Notes: generated from the sequence alone by a model not told the origin. Shown: positions 1-8,854, counted from the first letter of the stretch. The stretch is 52,154 bases of DNA from Candidatus Gallionella acididurans (GCA_001577345.1 LSLI01000013.1:1-52154), one strand, 5' to 3'. Made by a program: numbers and translations.

Positions 1-142
1 CCATCAGGAGGCGTAGCCGACGTGGCAATCCAGATGGTTTAAACAAAATGCATCTTTAGTCTTGCTGGATTGCTTCACTTCGTTCGCAATGACGGAAAGT
101 GTGTCATGAATTATGGAAATCTCAATAACCAACGCGAATCAG
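1..142 (-). repeat. Intergenic repeat module, copy 1 (inverted, cut by window edge)
   Basis: Read on the minus strand, this stretch begins with a 'ttccataattcatgacac' end and continues through 'attgcgaacgaagtgaagc', 'cttgctggat'-type and 'ggattgccacgtcggctac' blocks. The same blocks occur in the same order at about 4461-4790, 7423-7630 and 7620-7890. This copy has the opposite orientation to the others and its distal end lies outside the window. It is non-coding, imperfectly palindromic and MITE-like, with no transposase nearby. Confidence 0.75.
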
Positions 143-188
143 CGCGTCCGGGTTGAATGGCTTGTCAGGTGGCATATCGACGCTGCAC

Positions 189-884
189 TCACGCCACTGT
201 ACCAAACAGTGCACCGACGCCGGCAGTTAACCCCATGGCCAGCGCACTCCAGAATGTGACACGCATTGCACCCACCGTCAAAGAAGCGCCGCCGGCGTGC
301 GCAGCCACCCCGCCCAGCACCGCGAGAAAAACGAGTGAAGTACCTGAGACGAGTGGGATAAGACTTGCAGCGGGGGCCAATAACGTGATCAACAGTGGCA
401 TGGCCGCTCCGATAGTGAAGCTGGCAGCCGAAGCAAAGGCGGCCTGGATCGGGCGCGCACTAAGCGCTTTGGTGATACCGAGTTCGTCGCGGACATGTGC
501 GCCAAGCCCGTCATGCGCCATGAGTTGATCGGCGACCTGTTTCGCAAGTGCGGGATCAAGGCCCCGACTGACATAGATCGCCGCCAATTCTTTATGCTCG
601 CCCGCATTGTCTGCCTTGAGCTCCTTGCGTTCAAGCTCGATGTCTGACTTTTCGGTGTCTGCCTGTGAGTGGACGGAAACATACTCGCCGGCAGCCATAG
701 ACATGGCTCCGGCGACCAGGCCGGCAACCCCCGCGACCATTATGTTGCTGTGAGTGGCATGCGCAGCTGCAACACCCAGCACCAGACTCGCTGTGGAAAC
801 GATGCCATCATTCGCGCCCAATACCGCGGCGCGCAGCCAGCCTATGCGTTTAGTGCGGTGTCGTTCTATGTGACGGGGACGCAT
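189..884 (-). CDS. VIT1/CCC1-family Fe2+/Mn2+ transporter
   Basis: Membrane protein of about 231 residues in the VIT1/CCC1 family, which moves Fe2+ or Mn2+ across membranes. The N-terminal stretch RIGWLRAAVLGANDGIVSTA and the following GAMSMAAGEYVSV block are family hallmarks of the first two membrane helices. A hydrophilic, glutamate-rich segment (ERKELKADN...EHKEL) between helices 2 and 3 matches the family's cytoplasmic metal-binding domain. Three more hydrophobic helices follow, with the GGxSLTVGAMRVTFW motif near the end. The ATG at 884 is chosen because the family usually starts just before this motif; a TTG at 914 would add 10 residues. Neither start has a clear ribosome binding site. 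Substrate preference cannot be read from the sequence. Confidence 0.9.
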   Translation of the reverse strand: MRPRHIERHRTKRIGWLRAAVLGANDGIVSTASLVLGVAAAHATHSNIMVAGVAGLVAGAMSMAAGEYVSVHSQADTEKSDIELERKELKADNAGEHKELAAIYVSRGLDPALAKQVADQLMAHDGLGAHVRDELGITKALSARPIQAAFASAASFTIGAAMPLLITLLAPAASLIPLVSGTSLVFLAVLGGVAAHAGGASLTVGAMRVTFWSALAMGLTAGVGALFGTVA

Positions 885-1024
885 ATTGAATTTTTTACAG
901 CCAATGGAAACCAATGGTACAGGAGTCGAAATATTTTATGGGGGTCTTTCGCACGGATGAAATAGAAATCAACTCCGGTACCCTTTACTTTAGATTATTC
1001 CTGTAATTCCCTAAAGCAAATGCG

Positions 1025-2740
1025 CTAAGCACTTACCGCAAATGATTTGCCGCTTGCCTTGGCCCTGTGCATGGCATTTTCAGCCTTGTCGAAAACTTCT
1101 GATATGGATACCGGCGGCATTTCAAAGGTCGCATAACCCGTGTTAGTCGACAAGGGGAGCACGGCATCTTTCATCTGTTCCGAAATCTCCATGGAAAGCT
1201 GCCTGCAGACCGACTCACATTCCTCCGCATCGGTATTCGGCATCAGGATCGCGAACTCGTCCCCGCCTATCCGTGCCGGCGTGTCGAATTGCCGTATATG
1301 TTCCCGGATTACACGGGCGACAAGTCTGATCGCATTGTCGCCGGCAGCGTATCCCCTGGTTTCGTTCAATTCCTTGAGTTTATGGAGGTCAATATAGGCA
1401 AACGAAAAGACTGCTTTTTTGCGCTTCTGCCTGTCAATTTCAATATCCGTGAAGACCTCAAAGCTAAGCCGGTTGCGTAGGCCGGTCAGGCTGTCGAAGG
1501 AAGAAAGCTGTTCGACCTCGATAAAGTTTACCCGTGCGACTCTGGCCACAAATACGACAATGATATTCGACAGCAATACCATTATCGCGTTGACAATTTT
1601 TGAGGAGACCGGGATGGTGTCAAGATCAATGTGTATGCCCTGGAGCAATAGCGCTAATATGACGGCCCCGCCGACCAGCTTGATCTGCTCGCAATGCAAA
1701 CTGATCACGACCAGCGGAAATATATAAAGCAATTCCATCTGGATGCTGGAAGGCGTAACGATGTCAATCATGAAAATTGCCAACATCGTAAAAATTGCAA
1801 AATAGCTGCCGTTGGTGGCTATAGTCTGCGAGAACCCCCGCGGCGTGACCACACTCTTCAGGCGTTTGAACCTGACGCTGGTCATGGAGAGATGATCCGG
1901 TTCAGTACTGGCATGCTGCAATGTGGAAAGGCATGAATGCAAATCATTTGCCAGGTCGTTGGCATTTTTGTAGCGGACATCCGGAGTTTTTGCAAGACAC
2001 TTGCATACAACCGCATCCAGCATTTCTGAAATTCCGGGGTTCAATGAACTGGGTTTTTCCGGGACAACACTGACGATCTGGTTCTTGAGTAAATTGATGT
2101 TTTCCTCGGGAAACGGCAACCGGTCAGTCAGCAGGCAATACAGAACAACGCCGAGTGAATAAATATCCGAGCGGGCGTCAATTGATTTTCCCTGGATTTG
2201 TTCCGGTGACATGTACGGGGGGGTCCCGTAAATCGCATCCCCCTGCTTGACCTCTATTGAGGAAGCCATTTTCGCGATGCCAAAGTCGGCGATCTTTACA
2301 AGATTGTCGCCCAGAACCATGATGTTTGAAGGTTTGATGTCCCCATGCACGACCCCCCGCTGGTGCGCATAGGACAATCCTGCCGCCACTTGAATTGCAA
2401 GGTTCAGTGCATCCGTAATCAGCAGGCGCCTTTTGCCACAGATCATCTCCTGTAATTCCCGGCCCTCCATCAATTCCATGGCGATGTAGGCCACGTCGCC
2501 GCTTTCACCCAGGTCGTAAATGGTAACTATGTTGGGGTGGGTCAGGCGTCCCGCTGCCTTGGCCTCCTGATAGAATCTTGCCTCGTATTCCGTTTTTTCC
2601 GTCCCGGACATAACCTGGAGATTGATGGTCTTGATCGCGACGTACCGCTCGATTAACGGGTCGTAGGCTTTGTAAACAATACCCATGGCGCCCCGTCCCA
2701 GCTCTTCAAGAATCTCATATCGGCCGAGATGGCTTATCAT
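1025..2740 (-). CDS. Ser/Thr protein kinase fused to membrane diguanylate cyclase (GGDEF)
   Basis: 571 residues in three parts. Residues 1-270 form a PknB-type kinase: glycine loop LGRGAMGIVY, ATP-binding Lys37 in VAIKTI, catalytic loop HGDIKPSN at 132-139 (Asp134; the usual HRD arginine is Gly, so non-RD), DFG at 152-154 and YMSPEQ at 176-181. Residues about 310-400 hold roughly four hydrophobic helices. Residues about 410-571 form a GGDEF domain with intact GGDEF at 492-496 and an inhibitory-site motif RQFD at 483-486, five residues upstream. No EAL or HD-GYP domain follows. The layout suggests a cytoplasmic kinase and a cytoplasmic cyclase joined through a membrane anchor, so phosphorylation could gate c-di-GMP synthesis; that link is inferred. 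The lipoprotein gene lies upstream on the same strand, about 190 bp away. Confidence 0.9.
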   Translation of the reverse strand: MISHLGRYEILEELGRGAMGIVYKAYDPLIERYVAIKTINLQVMSGTEKTEYEARFYQEAKAAGRLTHPNIVTIYDLGESGDVAYIAMELMEGRELQEMICGKRRLLITDALNLAIQVAAGLSYAHQRGVVHGDIKPSNIMVLGDNLVKIADFGIAKMASSIEVKQGDAIYGTPPYMSPEQIQGKSIDARSDIYSLGVVLYCLLTDRLPFPEENINLLKNQIVSVVPEKPSSLNPGISEMLDAVVCKCLAKTPDVRYKNANDLANDLHSCLSTLQHASTEPDHLSMTSVRFKRLKSVVTPRGFSQTIATNGSYFAIFTMLAIFMIDIVTPSSIQMELLYIFPLVVISLHCEQIKLVGGAVILALLLQGIHIDLDTIPVSSKIVNAIMVLLSNIIVVFVARVARVNFIEVEQLSSFDSLTGLRNRLSFEVFTDIEIDRQKRKKAVFSFAYIDLHKLKELNETRGYAAGDNAIRLVARVIREHIRQFDTPARIGGDEFAILMPNTDAEECESVCRQLSMEISEQMKDAVLPLSTNTGYATFEMPPVSISEVFDKAENAMHRAKASGKSFAVSA

Positions 2741-2929
2741 TTTTTAACTTTCATGTGTACGGAAAGGGTGCCGGCCGGAAATTCATCGTTCAAGGTGCAC
2801 CGCTGCAAAGCCGCCATCGGTACTTTGCAATAACGGGATAGACACAGGGTCGCAGCCACTATCCTTGCCTGAATCACAGGCTCCGTTCCCATGTTATGGC
2901 AGGTCCCTTGATCCCGGTAGTCAGGTTTG

Positions 2930-3256
2930 CTAATGAGTGGCCGCCGTGGTTTTATCCGGCTCTTTAGCGTGCTGCCGGGCAATATAGTTGCGTTGATCTT
3001 CTATTGCCTTGCCTATCGTCATGTCATCCGGGATAGGGTCGGACTTGTCCCCAATCAACCCGGCTCCAGCTGACCCGGAAATATGTCGAACGACATACTG
3101 GGAAAACAATACCCTTTCATCGGGCGTCAGTTTCTGCAGGGATGGTTTCACCGAGCTGCTCCACTTGGTAATGTCGGCGGGCACCTTGGTGTCGTGGGGG
3201 TCGCCGCCGCACGCGGCCAGCAATAATGCCAGGCAAAGTATCGAATATATTTTCAC
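2930..3256 (-). CDS. Small lipoprotein, hypothetical
   Basis: 108 residues. The N-terminus MKIYSILCLALLLAACGG is a lipoprotein signal peptide with a lipobox (LLAAC), so the mature protein should be anchored to a membrane from Cys16. The rest is hydrophilic, with a conserved-looking stretch LTPDERVLFSQYVVRH. The start is a GTG preceded by GAGAGGG at a normal distance. It lies upstream of the kinase-GGDEF gene on the same strand, with about 190 bp between them, so co-transcription is possible but not shown. I do not recognise a characterised function. Confidence 0.75.
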   Translation of the reverse strand: MKIYSILCLALLLAACGGDPHDTKVPADITKWSSSVKPSLQKLTPDERVLFSQYVVRHISGSAGAGLIGDKSDPIPDDMTIGKAIEDQRNYIARQHAKEPDKTTAATH

Positions 3257-3713
3257 GGGTAAATCCCTCTCGCTATCTGGATTGAAGGCTGGTGTATATG
3301 TATATATGGCGCCCGGGTGGAATCATTTTATGGCATTAGCCGCGCGGATGAAAATTAAATTGATTACGCAGTCCCTTCAGCGATGAATGCCGCGGGAGCC
3401 AAAATATCCCGGGCATGGCCGCCTTGATTTTATCGCCATGATGGTGAACGGCCATTTGGCAGGCTTGAAGCCGGGAGGAGATGCTGACCCGGGACGAATT
3501 CCCTGCCCGGCACCGCGAAAATTGCAGGTTGATCGCTGCGCCCAGATGCGGATAATGGCGGCATGCTTCTATACATAACAACAGAAATCGTAGCGGGCGG
3601 TTTGGGGGCAGGGAAGGCCTGCGCGCAGCGGCCGGAACATGCACGGCAGTTTACCGCTATGCGGCCGCGGATCCCAGGCACTGCCCGACCCCGCATCCTG
3701 ATCGCGCAGTAGA
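3257..3713. other. Intergenic region, nothing recognised
   Basis: A 457-bp gap between the divergently transcribed lipoprotein and transglycosylase genes. It must contain both promoters. I see an AT-rich 'gtatatgtatatat' patch near 3294-3307 but no convincing promoter pair, RNA gene or repeat. Open frames here have compositions unlike real proteins. Confidence 0.4.
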
Positions 3714-4334
3714 ATGATGTCGCTGTGCATAAATCCCCGTTTCTGGCTTGCCGTGATGGCCATGTTGCTGTTGAACTTCGGCTGTGCGACTTACCAGCCG
3801 AAGCAGACCGATAATATCTGTTCCATCTTCCGTGGCGATATCAAGTGGTACAAATCTGCCCGCAATGCGAATAAACGCTGGGGAACGCCGGTGTGGGTAA
3901 TGATGGCGATCATCGACCAGGAGTCGCGCTTTGTCAGCGATGCAAAACCGCAGCGGAGCTGGTTTCTCTTCATCCCGTTGCCGCGCCGCTCATCGGCTTA
4001 TGGTTATGCCCAGGCGCAAGACCCGGTGTGGGCCAAGTATAGGAAGGAGACAGGCAACAGCGGCCATGACCGTGATGATTTTGCCGATGCGATCAACTTT
4101 GTGGGCTGGTATACCGACACTACACAGCGCACCCTCGGCATCTCCAAGTGGGATGCCTACCACCAGTACCTCGCCTATCATGAAGGGCAGGGCGGCTACA
4201 AAAGCGGCAGCTGGAAAAACAATGGGTGGTTGAAGCAGGTGGCCGGCAAGGTCAGGAACAAATCGGCTGCCTATGGTGCCCAGTTGCAGAAATGCATGCC
4301 TGAGCTGGACCACAAGGCGGACAGCTGGTTTTAA
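3714..4334 (+). CDS. Lytic transglycosylase (SLT-domain) lipoprotein
   Basis: 206 residues. A hydrophobic signal ends in LLNFGCA, a plausible lipobox, so the protein is probably an outer-membrane lipoprotein facing the periplasm. The region from about residue 50 resembles the goose-lysozyme/SLT fold: GTPVWVMMAIIDQESRF carries the presumed catalytic glutamate in the 'xxES' motif, followed by SSAYGYAQAQDPVW and later YHQYLAYHEGQGGY. The family cleaves the MurNAc-GlcNAc bond of peptidoglycan to give anhydromuropeptides. It stands alone, followed by a repeat-rich gap. Cellular role (turnover or insertion of envelope machinery) cannot be told. Confidence 0.85.
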   Translation: MMSLCINPRFWLAVMAMLLLNFGCATYQPKQTDNICSIFRGDIKWYKSARNANKRWGTPVWVMMAIIDQESRFVSDAKPQRSWFLFIPLPRRSSAYGYAQAQDPVWAKYRKETGNSGHDRDDFADAINFVGWYTDTTQRTLGISKWDAYHQYLAYHEGQGGYKSGSWKNNGWLKQVAGKVRNKSAAYGAQLQKCMPELDHKADSWF

Positions 4335-4460
4335 AAATTCGTTACAGTGGGCCGGTTTAAGGAGCGTGACAAGGTCTGGTGTTTGCGCTCAAGGTATCAA
4401 ACGGGGCAACATTGAAATTCCTGCCCGGAACTTTTTATTTCACCGTCGCCCCGGGATCAT

Positions 4461-4790
4461 TATTTATTGATGCTTCCATAATTCACGGCACCCCTGTCGT
4501 CATTGCGAACGAAGTGAAGCAATCCAGCAAGACCAAGATGCATTTTTTTAACCATCTGGATTGCCACGTCGGCTACGCCTCCTCGCAATGACAGCATTAC
4601 TGGATTGCCGCGTCGGCTTCGCCTCAGCCGCGCTTCGCTCGCAGCTGAAGCATTCTCGCAATGACGGGGCACTCTGGATTCCCCGAATTCGCGGGAATGA
4701 CGTGCCAGTTTTTTAATTTCCCCTTACCGCATTCCGAAAGATGTGTCACTGTCATCAAATATGAAAACATCAATAACACTGTTTGTAACT
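4461..4790 (+). repeat. Intergenic repeat module, copy 2
   Basis: Begins 'tattgatgcttccataattc' and holds two nested inverted-repeat blocks of the 'cattgcgaacgaagtgaagc ... cctcctcgcaatgac' type (about 4497-4592 and 4593-4665). A tail follows: 'ggattccccgaattcgcggg', 'tgccagttttttaatttccc' and 'catcaaatatgaaaac'. The head matches copies 1 and 3 and the tail matches copies 3 and 4. It fills almost all of the gap between the transglycosylase and the aldehyde dehydrogenase and does not code for protein. Confidence 0.8.
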
Positions 4791-4810
4791 CGCCGGCTCT
4801 TTTAATTTGT

Positions 4811-6178
4811 TCAATTCCGGATCCATACCGTCTTCGCGTTCACGAATTCATGTATCCCCAGCCTTGATAATTCGCGCCCGTAACCTGAAGCTTTCACACC
4901 GCCGAAGGGCAGGCGCGGGTCGGACTTGACCATGCCGTTGATGAAAGTGCAGCCGGCCTGTATGTGTGCCGCCAGCTGTTCAGCGCGCGCAGTATCCTGA
5001 CTCCAGATTGATGATCCCAGCCCGAAGCGGGTTTCGTTGGCGATGCGCAACGCGTCCTCTTCGCTTGCGGCACGGATCACGATCGCTACCGGACCGAACA
5101 GTTCTTCGTGCCAGGCACGGGCCTTGTCAGTAACGCGGTCCAGGATCGATGGCTGATAGAAAAATCCCTCCCGCTCCACCGCCCCGCAGCCGGTTACCGC
5201 CAATGCGCCCTGCGCGATGGAGTCGCTTACCTGTTGATGCAAGGTCGCGCGCAGGTCCGGACGCGCCAGCGGACCGATCTGGGTGGCATCATCCATCGGA
5301 TCGCCTATCCTGAGTGCTTCCACTTTTACCTTGAAGCGGCGCAGGAATTCATCCGCGATCTGCGGCACGACGATGAAGCGCTTGGCGGCGATACATGATT
5401 GCCCGCAGTTGAGGAAGCGCGAGGCTACAGCCATATCTGTTGCGAGTTCCAGATCGGCATCGTGCAGCACGATGAACGGGTCGGAGCCGCCCAGTTCCAG
5501 CACACACTTCTTGAGGTTTTCGCCGGCGCTCGCCGCCACTTTGCGTCCGGCGGCTTCCGATCCGGTGAGCGTGACCGCATGCACATGCGGGCTGGCGATC
5601 GCATCTGCCACCTGGCCGACTTCGATCATCAGCGTGGTAAACAAGCCCTCCGCCAAGCCGCTATCGCGAAACACAGCTTCGATTGCCAGCGCGCACTGCG
5701 GCACATTCGCCGCGTGTTTCAGCACCAGCGCATTGCCCGCCATCAGGGCCGGGGCCGCGGCGCGAAATACCTGCCAGAACGGAAAGTTCCACGGCATGAC
5801 GGCCAGTACTACACCGAGCGGGTAATAACCGACATAGCTTTTTCCGGCATCCGATTCCACCGCATCGGCGCGCAAAAAATCCTCGCCATGCTGCGCATAG
5901 TAGTCGCAGACAACGGCACACTTTTCCACTTCGTCGCGGGCTTCCCGCAACGGCTTGCCCATTTCCAGCGTGATCAGGGTCGAATAACGGTCAGGATGCG
6001 CGCGCAACCGGATCGCCGTATCACGCAACACTGCGGCGCGCCGGGCAAAAGACGTTTGCGCCCATGCCTTCTGCGCGCCGTGGGCTTTTTCCAGGGCTTG
6101 CTGCAGATGATGGTCATCCCAGCTGGGATAAGTCTGAATCAGCTGATTGGTGGTCGGGTTGAGGCTTGAGTAAGGCAT
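4811..6178 (-). CDS. sad: NAD(P)-dependent succinate-semialdehyde dehydrogenase, Sad/YneI type
   Basis: 455 residues, the usual length for this aldehyde dehydrogenase subgroup. It shows the N-terminal NPTTNQ motif, the MPWNFPFWQVFRAAAPALMAGN segment typical of E. coli Sad (YneI), the glutamate motif ELGGSDPFIV and the catalytic cysteine in NCGQSCIAAKRF. The C-terminus carries the FGGVKASGYGRELS motif. Members oxidise succinate semialdehyde to succinate in the cytoplasm, using NAD+ or NADP+. No GABA transaminase or transporter lies nearby, so the physiological aldehyde is uncertain. Downstream, on its 3' side, lies repeat copy 2. Confidence 0.9.
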   Translation of the reverse strand: MPYSSLNPTTNQLIQTYPSWDDHHLQQALEKAHGAQKAWAQTSFARRAAVLRDTAIRLRAHPDRYSTLITLEMGKPLREARDEVEKCAVVCDYYAQHGEDFLRADAVESDAGKSYVGYYPLGVVLAVMPWNFPFWQVFRAAAPALMAGNALVLKHAANVPQCALAIEAVFRDSGLAEGLFTTLMIEVGQVADAIASPHVHAVTLTGSEAAGRKVAASAGENLKKCVLELGGSDPFIVLHDADLELATDMAVASRFLNCGQSCIAAKRFIVVPQIADEFLRRFKVKVEALRIGDPMDDATQIGPLARPDLRATLHQQVSDSIAQGALAVTGCGAVEREGFFYQPSILDRVTDKARAWHEELFGPVAIVIRAASEEDALRIANETRFGLGSSIWSQDTARAEQLAAHIQAGCTFINGMVKSDPRLPFGGVKASGYGRELSRLGIHEFVNAKTVWIRN

Positions 6179-6269
6179 GTTGTGCGGCGAGTTGTTATCG
6201 GGGATTTATTAAAAGTAACATGAAAGGGCGCTGCACCGGAATTATTCCGGAGTTTTTGTTTCACCCAAG

Positions 6270-6953
6270 TCATCGGGCCTCGTCCTTGAGTATTGCTTCG
6301 CCCTTGGTCAGCCACGATATTCCAAAGGCCACCACGGCCAGCGACTCAAGCCAGAAAAATGGATCGAGCTTCATGATGGCTGTTCCGTGCGGGAGCAGTG
6401 CAAGTATGGCGATCGTTGCGATTGAAGCCAGCATGGTGTATCCGCAGACCGTGTATATCTTGTTGCGTTGCAGCTTGCGGCGCGATGGCGTCTTGTGCGG
6501 ATCTGTTTTGCGAAAAAGAACCAGCGAAAAATAAGCGAGGGTCAGGAAGAAGGATAAGGCGCATATGATGTGGATTGCGCCGATCACCGGGGCTTGCAGC
6601 GTCACATTCCCCGCTGGTGTGGTGGGAAACAGCGCGATCCCGATTGCAAAGACGCCCGCGAGACCACCCGCAAGTTCGTCCCTGAGATCGTACCCCTTGT
6701 ACGACAGCAGAAAAACCGCGATGGCACACAGGCTGCCCACGAACACGTCGCGCATGCCGGTGTAGTAATACTCGCTGATCGAACTCTGTAACCCGGGGCT
6801 GCCAAGGATGATTTTGCCCAAGGCCAGGACAAACGGAAGCGAAATTCCGATGATGCCTATGGCCTTCCTCAATCCGAGGTAGGAAAGAACGAGGGGATTG
6901 CCCGGGGCAGGATGATTATCCATTTTGGTGTTGAATGTCAGGGGGACCTGCAT
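6270..6953 (-). CDS. Multi-pass membrane protein, DUF998-like
   Basis: 227 residues with about six hydrophobic helices. After the first helix comes SISEYYYTGMRDVFVG, a pattern found in DUF998-like membrane proteins, and a short basic cytoplasmic loop (RRKLQRNK) precedes the last two helices. The ATG at 6953 has a weak AGG upstream; an internal ATG at 6923 is the alternative. It lies about 90 bp from sad on the same strand. No biochemical function is assigned to this family that I can apply here. Confidence 0.75.
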   Translation of the reverse strand: MQVPLTFNTKMDNHPAPGNPLVLSYLGLRKAIGIIGISLPFVLALGKIILGSPGLQSSISEYYYTGMRDVFVGSLCAIAVFLLSYKGYDLRDELAGGLAGVFAIGIALFPTTPAGNVTLQAPVIGAIHIICALSFFLTLAYFSLVLFRKTDPHKTPSRRKLQRNKIYTVCGYTMLASIATIAILALLPHGTAIMKLDPFFWLESLAVVAFGISWLTKGEAILKDEAR

Positions 6954-7032
6954 CGGTATTTCGCCTGGATATTTTCATTTTATTTACCCCCTTAGGTTAG
7001 CTAACCCCGTCTTCACAACTCATCCTGCCGCA

Positions 7033-7344
7033 TCACCCGCCATTCTCTGGCGGGGTAAATGAGCAGCGCCAACTCTTGACCTTGGAATCCTTCGGGACCG
7101 CATTGCTCGCGAGGATCTGGGCAATCGCCTGTTTTGCAGTCTCATTGCAACTCTCGAGCGTTCGGTTATAGGGATTGAACACCCAGTACTGGTGGACATT
7201 CTTCGAATTGTCCAGTTCGAGGATCAGCACTGTGCCGTCCCCATCCTTCACGCTGCATCCCAACATGAGCAGCAGACCCAGCGCCGCCAGCAGCGCAATG
7301 ATCTTGGTGGTTGCCCGGAAAGTGTGGTTTTGATCTTTTCGCAT
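7033..7344 (-). CDS. Small lipoprotein, hypothetical
   Basis: 103 residues. The signal segment IIALLAALGLLLMLGCS ends in a lipobox (LMLGC), so a lipid-anchored mature protein of about 74 residues is expected. The mature part has two further cysteines (ESCNET and WRCSF) that could pair in the periplasm. AAGGG lies about 7 bases before the ATG. I do not recognise the family. Confidence 0.7.
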   Translation of the reverse strand: MRKDQNHTFRATTKIIALLAALGLLLMLGCSVKDGDGTVLILELDNSKNVHQYWVFNPYNRTLESCNETAKQAIAQILASNAVPKDSKVKSWRCSFTPPENGG

Positions 7345-7422
7345 GCTGATACCCTTGGATAATTTGTGAAGCTGACTTCCTGTGAGACCGTGGCCAGCCC
7401 CCTATTGTTGCATGCTATTGCT

Positions 7423-7630
7423 GCATTATTGATACTTCCATAATTCACGACACCCTTGCCGTTATTGCGAACGAAGTGAAGCAATCCAGCAAGACCAAGA
7501 TGCATTTTTTAAACCATCTGGATTGCCACGTCGGCTACGCCTTCTCGCAATGACGGGGCATTCTGGATTCCCCGAATTCGCGGGAATGACGTGCCAGTTT
7601 TTTGATTTCCCCTTACCGCATTCCGAAATT
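7423..7630 (+). repeat. Intergenic repeat module, copy 3
   Basis: Begins 'ttgatacttccataattcac', continues through 'attgcgaacgaagtgaagca' and 'ggattgccacgtcggctacg', and ends with the tail 'ggattccccgaattcgcggg' and 'ccttaccgcattccgaaa'. It runs directly into copy 4, giving a tandem pair. It is clearly homologous to copy 2 but lacks that copy's second nested block. Confidence 0.8.
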
Positions 7631-7890
7631 CACGACACCCTCGCCGTCATTGCGAACAAAGTGAAGCAATCCAGCAAGACCAAGTGCATTTTTTTAAACC
7701 ATCTGGATTGCCACGTCGGCTTCGCCTCCTCGCAATGACAGGTGTTTGTGCCATCGTTCGCAGCTAAAGCCTTGTTGCAATGACGGGGCATTCTGGATTC
7801 CCCGAATTCGCGGGATTGACGTGCCAGTTTTTTAATTTCCCCTTACCGCATTCAGAAAGATGTGTCATCTGTCATCAAACATGAAAACCT
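7620..7890 (+). repeat. Intergenic repeat module, copy 4 (tandem with copy 3)
   Basis: Starts within 'ccgaaattcacgacaccctc', followed by the 'attgcgaacaaagtgaagca' block, the 'ggattgccacgtcggcttcg' block, and the tail 'ggattccccgaattcgcggg' to 'catcaaacatgaaaacctc'. Its last bases reach the stop codon of the neighbouring minus-strand gene (7890). Together with copy 3 it fills the 545-bp gap. Confidence 0.8.
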
Positions 7891-8234
7891 CAATAGTTAC
7901 CGTGACGGCGATTGACCGGCGTGGCGATTTTGGCGGTGCGGCGATCAGTCAGGGCGGCGCGGCGGATCAACTCCTTCCAGATCACATCGCTGGCTTCAGA
8001 CTTGAATTGCAGGTACAACGCCACTTCCTCCGGGTAAGCGCCGCTGCAGCCCAGGCGTTCGAGATGGCGTGTTTCTTCTTCTGCTCCCAAGGCGTTATCG
8101 GCCTCCCAGGCCCGCACGATGGCCTGCCACAATGCCCGCTCGAACGGCTCGTCCTCTTCGTCAAAGCCGTACTGCCATTTCAGGAACGACGCTTCCGCGG
8201 GAGAGAGTTCGGTGTTGCGCATCTTTATGCTCAT
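7890..8234 (-). CDS. Conserved-looking hypothetical protein
   Basis: 114 residues, soluble and charged, with ELSPAEASFLKWQYGF near the start and a tryptophan-rich middle (ERALWQAIVRAWEADN). No signal peptide, membrane helix or recognised catalytic motif. The ATG has a good GGAGGA ribosome binding site. The gene end abuts repeat copy 4. Function unknown. Confidence 0.65.
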   Translation of the reverse strand: MSIKMRNTELSPAEASFLKWQYGFDEEDEPFERALWQAIVRAWEADNALGAEEETRHLERLGCSGAYPEEVALYLQFKSEASDVIWKELIRRAALTDRRTAKIATPVNRRHGNY

Positions 8235-8294
8235 GGCTCCTCCAATTTAACTCCGGAAAATGTGCTCTGCCTTCTATTCCTTGTCCCCTATTAT

Positions 8295-8561
8295 TTATTT
8301 CTTTAAATTATCTCCAAAAATATCATCAGGTATCAAAGTATAGAAATATGGAACATAGGTTAGAACCGTGCCTTGATACACGCCAAGATTCCTCCATGCA
8401 CCAGTGAGTTCTGCCAAAAGTGATTCGTTGTGCAGGTCTTGTTTTAACGCTTCCAATATCGAGATTAAAGGTTTTAGACTGTCTTCCTTTGCGTATGTGG
8501 TTAACATCTGAATTGCGTCATCAATGTATCCGACATTCATGTTGGCTGTAATATTGCTCAT
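8295..8561 (-). CDS. Hypothetical small protein
   Basis: 88 residues, predicted mostly helical (IDDAIQMLTTYAKEDSLKPLISILEALKQDL), no signal peptide and no recognised domain. It lies 60 bp upstream of the previous hypothetical on the same strand. No convincing ribosome binding site is visible, and base composition is more AT-rich than the neighbours, which may mean recent acquisition. Existence as a gene is moderately likely. Confidence 0.5.
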   Translation of the reverse strand: MSNITANMNVGYIDDAIQMLTTYAKEDSLKPLISILEALKQDLHNESLLAELTGAWRNLGVYQGTVLTYVPYFYTLIPDDIFGDNLKK

Positions 8562-8719
8562 ATGTCTTTTATCCGTTTATCAAACATCAAGAAGGCAGCC
8601 CTGACTATCCTTTGCATTTCATCTGCCATGCATAACGTGAGATTGACATGGGGACGGCGCCCCATTCATTTCACAAAATCACGGGCCCCGTCCCCGTGTA
8701 ATTCATTGCTTGCGGAATT

Positions 8720-8854
8720 TCATCTTACCAGTCCCAGTATGCCGAGGATGATCAAATAAGTCGCGACGATATAGTTCAGCAGCTTGGGCATCAGCAGGAT
8801 AAGCACGCCGGCGATCAGTGATACCAAGGGTTCAATCGTTAAGTGGAGATTCAT
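8720..8854 (-). CDS. DUF3096-type membrane microprotein
   Basis: 44 residues, easily missed because of its size. The translation (MNLHLTIEPLVSLIAGVLIL, then LMPKLLNYIVATYLIILGIL, then GLVR) matches the DUF3096 pattern: two hydrophobic stretches separated by a MPKLLNYIV motif, so a hairpin-like inner-membrane protein. AAGGAAA precedes the ATG by about 5 bases. These microproteins are common in Proteobacteria, and I know of no established function. No obvious operon partner. Confidence 0.8.
   Translation of the reverse strand: MNLHLTIEPLVSLIAGVLILLMPKLLNYIVATYLIILGILGLVR

Noticed and set aside
2737-2982. An 81-codon minus-strand frame between the lipoprotein and the kinase gene
   Set aside because: It overlaps the end of the lipoprotein gene, has no ribosome binding site and resembles no protein; left unannotated although its stop overlaps the kinase start.
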